Positions 37,564 through 50,603 of a stretch of 64,000 nucleotides of DNA are shown here, piece by piece. The notes under the pieces are model-generated. The model saw nothing but the letters and a program-made list of their open reading frames with translations, was not told where the DNA came from and did no database searches. This DNA comes from Petrolisthes cinctipes (lineage: Eukaryota; Arthropoda; Malacostraca; Decapoda; Porcellanidae). Numbering within the stretch: position 1 is the first letter of the stretch; each line of letters starts with the position of its first letter. The stretch spans positions 1,054,001-1,118,000 of the forward strand of contig JAWQEG010000477.1 of assembly GCA_033782935.1 (NCBI GenBank), written 5' to 3'. The translations under genes were made by a program, and so were the position numbers.

Positions 37564-38704
37564 GTCCCAGAAGCAATCTGTACAGTGCTAGAATATTTTC
37601 AAAATATAGGCTAAAAACATGCTAAAAATCGATCTTTTAGGTGCCGAAAAGTCGATATCTCAAATTCAGTCTCAAAACACCTGAAAATTCGATATTTAGG
37701 GGTCCCAGAAGCGATATGTACATGCCTACTCCGTGTTAGAGTATTTTCAAAATACATGCTCAAAACATACTGAAAATCGATCTTTTAGGTGCACAAAAGT
37801 CTATATGTGCAAGCATCTTCAGTACCCGTTTATATCTCAAATTCAGGCTCAAAACACCCGAAAATTCAATATTTTGGGGTCCCAGAAGCAATCTGTACAT
37901 GCCTACTCCGTGTTAGAGTATTTTCAAAATACAGGCCAAAAACATACTGAAAATCGATCTTTTAGGTGCCCAAAAGTCGATATGTGCATACATCTTCTGT
38001 ACCCGTTTATATCTCAAATTCTTTCCCTAAACACCCGAAAATTCGATATTTTGGGGTCCCAGAAGCGATCTGTACATGCCTACTCCGTGTTAGAGTATTT
38101 TCAAAATTCAGGCCCAAAACATGCTGAAAATCGATATTTTTGGTGCCCAAAGTCAATATGTGCATGTATCTTCTGTACCCGTTTATATCTCAAATTCAGG
38201 CTCAAAACACCCGAAAATTCAATATTTTGGGGTCCCAGAAGCAATCTGTACATGCCTACTCAGTGCTAGAATATTTTCAAAATATAGGCTAAAAACATGC
38301 TAAAAATCGATCTTTCAGGTGCCAAAAAGTCGATATCTCAAATTCAGTCCCAAAATACCCGAAAATTCGATATTTAGGGGTCCCAGAAGCGATCTGTACA
38401 TGCCTACTCCGTGTTAGAGTATTTTCAAAATACATGCTCAAAACATACTGAAAATCGATCTTTTAGGTGCACAAAAGTCGATATGTGCATGCATCTTCAG
38501 TACCCGTTTATATCTCAAATTCTGGCTCAAAACACCCGAAAATTCAATATTTTGGGGTCCCAGAAGCAGTCTGTACATGCCTACACAGTGCTAGAATATT
38601 TTCAAAATATAGGCTAAAAACATGCTAAAAATCGACATTTTAGGTGCCAAAAAATCGATATATCAAATTCAGTCCCAAAACACCCGAAAATTCGATATTT
38701 AGAG

Positions 38705-40356
38705 GTCCCAGAAGGTATCTGTACATGCTTACTCCATGTTAGAGTATTTTAAAAATACAGGCCAAAAACATACTGAAAATCGATCTTTTAGGTGCCCAAA
38801 AGTCGATATGTGCATGCATCTTCTGTACCCGTTTATATCTCAAATTCTGGCCCTAAACACCCGAAAATTCGATATTTTGGGTTCCCAGAAGCGATCTGTA
38901 CATGCCTACTCCGTGTTAGAGTATTTTCAAAATTCAGGCCCAAAACATGTTGAAAATCGATATTTTTGGTGCCCAAAGTCAATATGTGCATGTATCTTCT
39001 GTACCCGTTTATATCTCAAATTCAGGCTCAAAACACCCGAAAATTCAATATTTTGGGGTCCCAGAAGCAATCTGTACATGCCTACTCAGTGCTAGAATAT
39101 TTTCAAAATATAGGCTAAAAACATGCTAAAAATCGATCTTTCAGGTGCCAAAAAGTCGATATCTCAAATTCAGTCCCAAAATACCCGAAAATTCGATATT
39201 TAGGGGTCCCAGAAGCGATCTGTACATGCCTACTCCGTGTTAGAGTATTTTCAAAATACATGCTCAAAACATACTGAAAATCGATCTTTTAGGTGCACAA
39301 AAGTCGATATGTGCATGCATCTTCAGTACCCGTTTATATCTCAAATTCTGGCTCAAAACACCCGAAAATTCAATATTTTGGGGTCCCAGAAGCAGTCTGT
39401 ACATGCCTACACAGTGCTAGAATATTTTCAAAATATAGGCTAAAAACATGCTAAAAATCGACATTTTAGGTGACAAAAAATCGATATCTCAAATTCAGTC
39501 CCAAAACACCCGAAAATTCGATATTTAGAGGTCCCAGAAGGTATCTGTACATGCTTACTCCATGTTAGAGTATTTTAAAAATACAGGCCAAAAACATACT
39601 GAAAATCGATCTTTTAGGTGCCCAAAAGTCGATATGTGCATGCATCTTCTGTTCCCGTTTATATCTCAAATTCTGGCCCTAAACACCCGAAAATTCGATA
39701 TTTTGGGGTCCCAGAAGCGATCTGTACATGCCTACTCCGTGTTAGAGTATTTTCAAAATTCAGGCCCAAAACATGCTGAAAATCGATATTTTTGGTGCCC
39801 AAAGTCAATATGTGCATGTATCTTCTGTACCCGTTTATATCTCAAATTCAGGCTCAAAACACCCGAAAATTCAATATTTTGGGGTCCCAGAAGCAATCTG
39901 TACATGCCTACTCAGTGCTAGAATATTTTCAAAATATAGGCTAAAAACATGCTAAAAATCGATCTTTCAGGTGCCAAAAAGTCGATATCTCAAATTCAGT
40001 CCCAAAATACCCGAAAATTCGATATTTAGGGGTCCCAGAAGCGATCTGTACATGCCTACTCCGTGTTAGAGTATTTTCAAAATACATGCTCAAAACATAC
40101 TGAAAATCGATCTTTTAGGTGCCCAAAAGTCGATATGTGAATGCATCTTCAGTACCCGTTTATATCTCAAATTCTGGCTCAAAACACCCGAAAATTCAAT
40201 ATTTTGGGGTCCCAGAAGCAGTCTGTACATGCCTACACAGTGCTAGAATATTTTCAAAATATAGGCTAAAAACATGCTAAAAATCGACATTTTAGGTGCC
40301 AAAAAATCGATATCTCAAATTCTGTCCCAAAACACCCGAAAATTCGATATTTAGAG
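38705..40356 (+). repeat. 826-bp HOR run, two copies
   Basis: Units at 38705 and 39531, each B1-C1-A2-B2-A1. The second carries GTTCCCGTTT at about 39652 instead of GTACCCGTTT. Together with the runs at 26.8 and 33.4 kb, this shows that the 826-bp form was locally amplified. Confidence 0.87.
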
Positions 40357-41961
40357 GTCCCAGAAGGTATCTGTACATGCCTACTCCGTGTTAGAGTATT
40401 TTCAAAATACAGGCCAAAAACATACTGAAAATCGATCTTTTAGGTGCCCAAAAGTCGATATGTGCATACATCTTCTGTACCCGTTTATATCTCAAATTCT
40501 TTCCCTAAACACCCGAAAATTCGATATTTTGGGGTCCCAGAAGCGATCTGTACATGCCTACTCCGTGTTAGAGTATTTTCAAAATTCAGGCCCAAAACAT
40601 ACTGAAAATCGATATTTTTGGTGCCCAAAGTCAATATGTGCATGTATCTTCTGTACCCGTTTATATATCAAATTCAGGCTCAAAACACCAGAAAATTCAA
40701 TATTTTGGGGTCCCAGAAGCAATCTGTACAGTGCTAGAATATTTTCAAAATATAGGCTAAAAACATGCTAAAAATCGATCTTTTAGGTGCCAAAAAGTCG
40801 ATATCTCAAATTCAGTCCCAAAACACCCGAAAATTCGATATTTAGGGGTCCCGGAAGCGATCTGTACATGCCTACTCCGTGTTAGAGTATTTTCAAAATA
40901 CATGCTCAAAACATACTGAAAATCGATCTTTTAGGTGCACAAAAGTCGATATGTGCATGCATCTTCAGTACCCGTTTATATCTCAAATTCAGGCTCAAAA
41001 CACCCGAAAATTCAATATTTTGGGGTCCCAGAAGCAATCCGTACATGCCTACTCAGTGTTAGAGTATTTTTAAAATACAGTCCAAAAACATGCTGAAAAT
41101 CGATATTTTAGATGCCCAAAGTCAATATGTGCATGTATCTTCTGTACTCGTTTATATCTCAAATTCAGGCTCAAAACACCCGAAAATTCAATATTTTGGG
41201 GTCCCAGAAGCAATCTGTACATGCCTACACAGTGCTAGAATATTTTCAAAATATAGGCTAAAAACATGCTAAAAATCGACATTTTAGGTGCCAAAAAATC
41301 GATATCTCAAATTCAGTCCCAAAACACCCGAAAATTCGATATTTAGAGGTCCCAGAAGGTATCTGTACATGCCTACTCCGTGTTAGAGTATTTTCAAAAT
41401 ACAGGCCAAAAACATACTGAAAATCGATCTTTTAGGTGCCCAAAAGTCGATATGTGCATGCATCTTCTGTACCCGTTTATATCTCAAATTCTGGCCCTAA
41501 ACACCCGAAAATTCGATATTTTGGGGTCCCAGAAGCTATCTGTACATGCCTACTCCGTGTTAGAGTATTTTCAAAATTCAGGCCCAAAACATACTGAAAA
41601 TCGATATTTTTGGTGCCCAAAGTCAATATGTGCATGTATCTTCTGTACCCGTTTATATCTCAAATTCAGGCTCAAAACACCAGAAAATTCAATATTTTGG
41701 GGTCCCAGAAGCAATCTGTACATGCCTACACAGTGCTAGAATATTTTTAAAATATAGGCTAAAAACATGCTAAAAATCGACATTTTAGGTGCCAAAAAAC
41801 CGATATCTCAAATTCAGTCCCAAAACACCCGAAAATTCGATATTTAGAGGTCCCAGAAGGTATCTGTACATGCCTACTCCGTGTTAGAGTATTTTCAAAA
41901 TACAGGCCAAAAACATACTGAAAATCGATCTTTTAGGTGCCCAAAAGTCGATATGTGCATG
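39531..41961 (+). repeat. 4,456-bp-offset duplication, right member
   Basis: Same series as 35075 but with the full 177-bp B1 where 37394 has a 7-bp deletion. So it either diverged before that deletion or was copied from a lineage without it. The series recurs again at 44651 (+5,120). Confidence 0.8.
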
Positions 41962-44650
41962 CATCTTCTGTACCCGTTTATATCTCAAATTCAGGCTCAA
42001 AACACCTGAAAATTCAATATTTTGGGGTCCCAGAAGCAATCTGTACAGTGCTTGAATATTTTCAAAATATAGGCTAAAAACATGCTAAAAATCGATCTTT
42101 TAGGTGCCGAAAAGTCGATATCTCAAATTCAGTCTCAAAACACCTGAAAATTCGATATTTAGGGGTCCCAGAAGCGATATGTACATGCCTACTCCGTGTT
42201 AGAGTATTTTCAAAATACATGCTCAAAACATACTGAAAATCGATCTTTTAGGTGCACAAAAGTCGATATGTGCATGCATCTTCAGTACCCGTTTATATCT
42301 CAAATTCAGGCTCAAAACACCCGAAAATTCAATATTTTGGGGTCCCAGAAGCAATCTGTACATGCCTACTCCGTGTTAGAGTATTTTCAAAATACAGGCC
42401 AAAAACATACTGAAAATCGATGTTTTAGGTGCCCAAAAGTCGATATGTGCATACATCTTCTGTACCCGTTTATATCTCAAATTCTTTCCCTAAACACCCG
42501 AAAATTCGATATTTTGGGGTCCCAGAAGCGATCTGTACATGCCTACTCCGTGTTAGAGTATTTTCAAAATTCAGGCCCAAAACATACTGAAAATCGATAT
42601 TTTTGGTGCCCAAAGTCAATATGTGCATGTATCTTCTGTACCCGTTTATATCTCAAATTCAGGCTCAAAACACCCGAAAATTCAATATTTTGGGGTCCCA
42701 GAAGCAATCTGTACAGTGCTAGAATATTTTCAAAATATAGGCTAAAAACATGCTAAAAATCGATCTTTTAGGTGCCAAAAAGTCGATATCTCAAATTCAG
42801 TCCCAAAACACCCGAAAATTCGATATTTAGGGGTCCCAGAAGCGATCTGTACATGCCTACTCCTTGTTAGAGTATTTTCAAAATACATGCTCAAAACATA
42901 CTGAAAATCGATCTTTTAGGTGCACAAAAGTCGATATGTGCATGCATCTTCAGTACCCGTTTATATCTCAAATTTAGGCTCAAAACACCCGAAAATTCAA
43001 TATTTTGGGGTCCCAGAAGCAATCCGTACATGCCTACTCAGTGTTAGAGTATTTTCAAAATACAGTCCAAAAACAAGCTGAAAATCGATATTTTAGATGC
43101 CCAAAGTCAATATGTGCATGTATCTTCTGTACTCGTTTATATCTCAAATTCAGGCTCAAAACACCCGAAAATTCAATATTTTGGGGTCCCAGAAGCAATC
43201 TGTACATGCCTACACAGTGCTAGAATATTTTCAAAATATAGGCTAAAAACATGCTAAAAATCGACATTTTAGGTGCCAAAAAATCGATATCTCAAATTCA
43301 GTCCCAAAACACCCGAAAATTCGATATTTAGAGGTCCCAGAAGGTATCTGTACATGCCTACTCCGTGTTAGAGTATTTTCAAAATACAGGCCAAAAACAT
43401 ACTGAAAATCGATCTTTTAGGTGCCCAAAAGTCGATATGTGCATGCATCTTCTGTACCCGTTTATATCTCAAATTCTGGCCCTAAACACCCGAAAATTCG
43501 ATATTTTGGGGTCCCAGAAGCTATCTGTACATGCCTACTCCGTGTTAGAGTATTTTCAAAATTCAGGCCCAAAACATACTGAAAATCGATATTTTTTGTG
43601 CCCAAAGTCAATATGTGCATGTATCTTCTGTACCCGTTTATATCTCAAATTCAGTCTCAAAACACCAGAAAATTCAATATTTTGGGGTCCCAGAAGCAAT
43701 CTGTACATGCCTACACAGTGCTAGAATATTTTTAAAATATAGGCTAAAAACATGCTAAAAATCGACATTTTAGGTGCCAAAAAATCGATATCTCAAATTC
43801 AGTCCCAAAACACCCGAAAATTCGATATTTAGAGGTCCCAGAAGGTATCTGTACATGCCTACTCCGTGTTAGAGTATTTTCAAAATACAGGCCAAAAACA
43901 TACTGAAAATCGATCTTTTAGGTGCCCAAAAGTCGATATGTGCATGCATCTTCTGTACCCGTTTATATCTCAAATTCAGGCTCAAAACACCTGAAAATTC
44001 AATATTTTGGGGTCCCAGAAGCAATCTGTACAGTGCTAGAATATTTTCAAAATATAGGCTAAAAACATGCTAAAAATCGATCTTTTGGGTGCCGAAAAGT
44101 CGATATCTCAAATTCAGTCTCAAAACACCTGAAAATTCGATATTTAGGGGTCCCAGAAGCGATATGTACATGCCTACTCCGTGTTAGAGTATTTTCAAAA
44201 TACATGCTCAAAACATACTGAAAATCGATCTTTTAGGTGCACAAAAGTCGATATGTGCATGCATCTTCAGTACCCGTTTATATCTCAAATTCAGGCTCAA
44301 AACACCCGAAAATTCAATATTTTGGGGTCCCAGAAGCAATCTGTACATGCCTACTCAGTGTTAGAGTATTTTCAAAATACAGGCCCAAAACATGCTAAAA
44401 ATCGATATTTTAGATGCCCAAAGTCAATATGTGCATGTATCTTCTGTACCCGTTTATATCTCAAATTCAGGCTCAAAACACCCGAAAATTCAATATTTTG
44501 GGGTCCCAGAAGCAATCTGTACATGCCTACACAGTGCTAGAATATTTTCATAATATATGCTAAAAACATGCTAAAAATCGACATTTTAGGTGCCAAAAAA
44601 TCGATATCTCAAATTCAGTCCCATAACACCCGAAAATTCGATATTTAGAG

Positions 44651-47284
44651 GTCCCAGAAGGTATCTGTACATGCTTACTCCATGTTAGAGTATTTTAAAA
44701 ATACAGGCCAAAAACATACTGAAAATCGATCTTTTAGGTGCCCAAAAGTCGATATGTGCATGCATCTTCTGTACCCGTTTATATCTCAAATTCTGGCCCT
44801 AAACACCCGAAAATTCGATATTTTGGGGTCCCAGAAGCGATCTGTACATGCCTACTCCGTGTTAGAGTATTTTCAAAATTCAGGCCCAAAACATGCTGAA
44901 AATCGATATTTTTGGTGCCCAAAGTCAATATGTGCATGTATCTTCTGTACCCGTTTATATCTCAAATTCAGGCTCAAAACACCCGAAAATTCAATATTTT
45001 GGGGTCCCAGAAGCAATCTGTACATGCCTACTCAGTGCTAGAATATTTTCAAAATATAGGCTAAAAACATGCTAAAAATCGATCTTTCAGGTGCCAAAAT
45101 GTCGATATCTCAAATTCAGTCCCAAAATACCCGAAAATTCGATATTTAGGGGTCCCAGAAGCGATCTGTACATGCCTACTCCGTGTTAGAGTATTTTTAA
45201 AATACATGCTCAAAACATACTGAAAATCGACCTATTAGGTGCACAAAAGTCGATATGTGCATGCATCTTCAGTACCCGTTTATATCTCAAATTCTGGCTC
45301 AAAACACCCGAAAATTCAATATTTTGGGGTCCCAGAAGCAGTCTGTACATGCCAACACAGTGCTAGAATATTTTCAAAATATAGGCTAAAAACATGCTAA
45401 AAATCGACATTTTAGGTGCCAAAAAATCGATATCTCAAATTCTGTCCCAAAACACCCGAAAATTCGATATTTAGAGGTCCCAGAAGGTATCTGTACATGC
45501 CTACTCCGTGTTAGAGTATTTTCAAAATACAGGCCAAAAACATACTGAAAATCGATCTTTTAGGTGCCCAAAAGTCGATATGTGCATGCATCTTCTGTAC
45601 CCGTTTATATCTCAAATTCTGGCCCTAAACACCCGAAAATTCGATATTTTGGGGTCCCAGAAGCGATCTGTACATGCCTACTCCGTGTTAGAGTATTTTC
45701 AAAATTCAGGCCCAAAACATACTGAAAATCGATATTTTTGGTGCCCAAAGTCAATATGTGCATGTATCTTCTGTACCCGTTTATATCCCAAAATCAGGCT
45801 CAAAACACCCGAAAATTCAATATTTTGGGGTCCCAGAAGCAATCTGTACAGTGCTAGAATATTTTCAAAATATAGGCTAAAAACATGCTAAAAATCGATC
45901 TTTTAGGTGCCAAAAAGTCGATATCTCAAATTCAGTCCCAAAACACCCGAAAATTCGATATTTAGGGGTCCCAGAAGCGATCTGTACATGCCTACTCCGT
46001 GTTAGAGTATTTTCAAAATACATGCTCAAAACATACTGAAAATCGATCTTTTAGGTGCACAAAAGTCGATATGTGCATGCATCTTCAGTACCCGTTTATA
46101 TCTCAAATTCAGGCTCAAAACACCCGAAAATTCAATATTTTGGGGTCCCAGAAGCAATCCGTACATGCCTACTCAGTGTTAGAGTATTTTCAAAATACAG
46201 TCCAAAAACATGCTGAAAATCGATATTTCAGATGCCCAAAGTCAATATGTGCATGTATCTTCTGTACTCGTTTATATCTCAAATTCAGGCTCAAAACACC
46301 CGAAAATTCAATATTTTGGGGTCCCAGAAGCAATCTGTACATTCCTACACAGTGCTAGAATATTTTCAAAATATAGGCTAAAAACATGCTAAAAATCGAC
46401 ATTTTAGGTGCCAAAAAATCGATATCTCAAATTCAGTCCCAAAACACCCGAAAATTCGATATTTAGAGGTCCCAGAAGGTATATGTACATGCCTACTCCG
46501 TGTTAGAGTATTTTCAAAATACAGGCCAAAAACATACTGAAAATCGATCTTTTAGGTGCCCAAAAGTCGATATGTGCATGCATCTTCTGTACCCGTTTAT
46601 ATCTCAAATTCTGGCCCTAAACACCCGAAAATTCAATATTTTGGGGTCCCAGAAGCTATCTGTACATGCCTACTCCGTGTTAGAGTATTTTCAAAATTCA
46701 GGCCCAAAACATACTGAAAATCGATATTTTTGGTGCCCAAAGTCAATATGTGCATGTATCTTCTGTACCCGTTTATATCTCAAATTCAGGCTCAAAACAC
46801 CCGAAAATTCAATATTTTGGGGTCCCAGAAGCAATCTGTACATGCCTACACACTGCTAGAATATTTTCAAAATATAGGCTAAAAACATGCTAAAATTCGA
46901 CATTTTAGGTGCCAAAAAATCGATATCTCAAATTCAGTCCCAAAACACCCGAAAATTCGATATTTAGAGGTCCCAGAATGTATCTGTACATGCCTACTCC
47001 GTGTTAGAGTATTTTCAAAATACAGGCCAAAAACATACTGAAAATCGATCTTTTAGGTGCCCAAAAGTCGATATGTGCATGCATCTTCTGTACCCATTTA
47101 TATCTCAAATTCAGGCTCAAAACACCCGAAAATTCAATATTTTTGGGTCCCAGAAGCAATCTGTACAGTGCTAGAATATTTTCAAAATATAGGCTAAAAA
47201 CATGCTAAAAATCGATCTTTTGGGTGCCGAAAAGTCGATATCACAAATTCAGTCTCAAAACACCTGAAAATTCGATATTTAGGG
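44651..47284 (+). repeat. 2.63-kb super-unit, fourth occurrence
   Basis: Unit lengths 501, 325, 491, 501, 501 and 315 total 2,634 bp. The same series starts at 28476 and 35075 (ending in 308) and at 39531 (ending in 315). This copy has private changes, for example GACCTATTAGG at about 45229 and GTACATTCCTAC at 46337. Confidence 0.78.
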
Positions 47285-48610
47285 GTCCCAGAAGCGATAT
47301 GTACATGCCTACTCCGTGTTAGAGTATTTTCAAAATACATGCTCAAAACATACTGAAAATCGATCTTTTAGGTGCCCAAAAGTCGATATGTGCATGCATC
47401 TTCTGTACCCGTTTATATCTCATATTCTGGCCCTAAACACCCGAAAATTCGATATTTTGGGGTCCCAGAAGCGATCTGTACATGCCTACCCCGTGTTAGA
47501 GTATTTTCAAAATTCAGGCCCAAAACATGCTGAAAATCGATATTTTTGGTGCCCAAAGTCAATATGTGCATGTATCTTCTGTACCCGTTTATATCTCAAA
47601 TTCAGGCTCAAAACACCCGAAAATTCAATATTTTGGGGTCCCAGAAGCAATCTGTACATGCCTACTCAGTGCTAGAATATTTTCAAAATATAGGCTAAAA
47701 ACATGCTAAAAATCGATCTTTCAGGTGCCAAAAAGTCGATATCTCAAATTCAGTCCCAAAATACCCGAAAATTCGATATTTAGGGGTCCCAGAAGCGATC
47801 TGTACATGCCTACTCCGTGTTAGAGTATTTTCAAAATACATGCTCAAAACATACTGAAAATCGATCTTTTAGGTGCACAAAAGTCGATATGTGCATGCAT
47901 CTTCAGTACCCGTTTATATCTCAAATTCTGGCTCAAAACACCCGAAAATTCAATATTTTGGGGTCCCAGAAGCAGTCTGTACATGCCTACACAGTGCTAG
48001 AATATTTTCAAAATATAGGCTAAAAACATGCTAAAAATCGACATTTTAGGTGCCAAAAAATCGATATCTCAAATTCTGTCCCAAAACACCCGAAAATTCG
48101 ATATTTAGGGGTCCCAGAAGCGATCTGTACATGCCTACTCCGTGTTAGAGTATTTTCAAAATACATGCTCAAAACATACTGAAAATCGATCTTTTAGGTG
48201 CCCAAAAGTCGATATGTGCATGCATCTTCAGTACCCGTTTATATCTCAAATTCAGGCTCAAAACACCCGAAAATTCAATATTTTGGGGTCCCAGAAGCAA
48301 TCTGTACATGCCTATTCAGTGTTAGAGTATTTTCAAAATACTGGCCCAAAACATGCTGAAAATCGATATTTTAGATGCCCAAAGTCAATATGTGCATGTA
48401 TCTTCTGTACCCGTTTATATCTCAAATTCAAGCTCAAAACACCCGAAAATTCAATATTTTGGGGTCCCAGAAGCAATCTGTACATGCCTACACAGTGCTA
48501 GAATATTTTCAAAATATAGGCTAAAAACATGCTAAAAATCGACATTTTAGGTGCCAAAAAATCGATATATCAAATTCAGTCCCAAACACCCGAAAATTCG
48601 ATATTTAGAG

Positions 48611-49612
48611 GTCCCAGAAGGTATCTGTACATGCCTACTCCGTGTTAGAGTATTTTCAAAATACAGGCCAAAAACATACTGAAAATCGATCTTTTAGGTG
48701 CCCAAAAGTCGATATGTGCATGCATCTTCTGTACCCGTTTATATCTCAAATTCTGGCCCTAAACACCCGAAAATTCGATATTTTTGGGTCCCAGAAGCGA
48801 TCTGTACATGCCTACTCCGTGTTAGAGTATTTTCAAATTTCAGGCCTAAAACATGCTGAAAATCGATATTTTTGGTGCCCAAAGTCAAGATGTGCATGTA
48901 TCTTCTGTACCCGTTTATATCTCAAATTCAAGCTCAAAACACCCGAAAATTCAATATTTTGGGGTCCCAGAAGCAATCTGTACATGCCTTCTCAGTGCTA
49001 GAATATTTTCAAAATATAGGCTAAAAACATGCTAAAAATCGATCTTTTAGGTGCCAAAAAGTCGATATCTCAAATTCAGTCCCAAAACACCCGAAAATTC
49101 GATATTTAGGGGTCCCAGAAGCGATCTGTACATGCCTACTCCGTGTTAGAGTATTTTCAAAATACATGCTCAAAACATACTGAAAATCGATCTTTTAGGT
49201 GCACAAAAGTCGATATGTGCATGCATCTTCAGTACCCGTTTATATTTCAAATTCAGGATCAAAACACCCGAAAATTCAATATTTTGGGGTCCCAGAAGCA
49301 ATCTGTACATGCCTACTCAGTGTTAGAGTATTTTCAAAATACAGGCCCAAAACATGCTGAAAATCGATATTTTAGATGCCCAAAGTCAATATGTGCATGT
49401 ATCTTCTGTACCTGTTTATATCTCAAATTCAGGCTCAAAACACCCGAAAATTCAATATTTTGGGGTCCCAGAAGCAATCTGTACATGCCTACACAGTGCT
49501 AGAATATTTTCAAAATATAGGCTAAAAACATGCTAAAAATCGACATTTTAGGTGCCAAAAAATCGATATCTCAAATTCAGTCCCAAAACACCCGAAAATT
49601 CGATATTTAGAG
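48611..49612 (+). repeat. Intact 1002-bp hexamer
   Basis: B1 (48611), C1 (48788, with AAATTTCAGGCCT), A2 (48964), B2 (49112), C2 (49289), A1 (49465). The full class order is preserved 2 kb before the inversion. Confidence 0.85.
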
Positions 49613-50603
49613 GTCCCAGAAGGGATCTGTACATGCCTACTCCGTGTTAGAGTATTTTCAAAATACAGGCCAAAAACATACTGAAAATCGATCTTTTAGG
49701 TGCCCAAAAGTCGATATGTGCATGCATCTTCAGTACCCGTTTATATCTCAAATTCTGGCCCTAAACACCCGAAAATTCGATATTTTGGGGTCCCAGAAGC
49801 GATCTGTACATGCCTACTCCGTGTTAGAGTATTTTCAAAATTCAGGCCCAAAACATGCTGAAAATCAATATTTTTGGTGCCCAAAGTCAGTATGTGCATG
49901 TATCTTCTGTACCCGTTTATATCTCAAATTCTGGCTCAAAACACCCGAAAATTCATTATTTTGGGGTCCCAGAAGCAATCCGTACATGCCTACTCAGTGT
50001 TAGAGTATTTTCAAAATACAGTCCAAAAACATGCTGAAAATCGATATTTTAGATGCCCAAAGTCAATATGTGCATGTATCTTCTGTACCCGTTTATATCT
50101 CAAATTCAGGCTCAAAACACCCGAAAATTCAATATTTTGGGGTCCCAGAAGCAATCTGTACATGCCTACACAGTGCTAGAATATTTTCAAAATATAGGCT
50201 AAAAACATGCTAAAAATCGACATTTTAGGTGCCAAAAAATCGATATCTCAAATTCAGTCCCAAAACACCCGAAAATTCAATATTTTGGGGTCCCAGAAGC
50301 AATCTGTACATGCCTACTCAGTGTTAGAGTATTTTCAAAATACAGGCCCAAAACATGCTGAAAATCGATATTTTAGATGCCCAAAGTCAATATGTGCATG
50401 TATCTTCTGTACCCGTTTATATCTCAAATTCAGGTTCAAAACACCCGAAAATTCAATATTTTGGGGTCCCAGAAGCAATCTGTACAGTGCTAGAATATTT
50501 TCAAAATATAGGCTAAAAACATGCTAAAAATCGACATTTTAGGTGCCAAAAAATCGATATCTCAAATTCAGTCCCAAAACACCCGAAAATTCGATATTTA
50601 GAG

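Larger units (their letters stand above)
32459..39057 (+). repeat. 6,599-bp segmental duplication, copy 2
   Basis: Unit starts (lengths): 32607 (315), 32922 (501), 33423 (501), 33924 (325), 34249 (501), 34750 (325), 35075 (501), 35576 (325), 35901 (491), 36392 (501), 36893 (501), 37394 (308), 37702 (678), 38380 (325), 38705 (501). It directly follows copy 1. The exchange lies between 32440 and 32487: upstream the sequence matches about 38.9-39.0 kb (for example ACATGTTGAAAATCG at 32346 and 38945), while downstream it matches about 25.9 kb (TACACAG, TAGGCGAAAAAC). Private bases noticed are T at 36837, A at 36844 and T at 37802. Confidence 0.92.
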
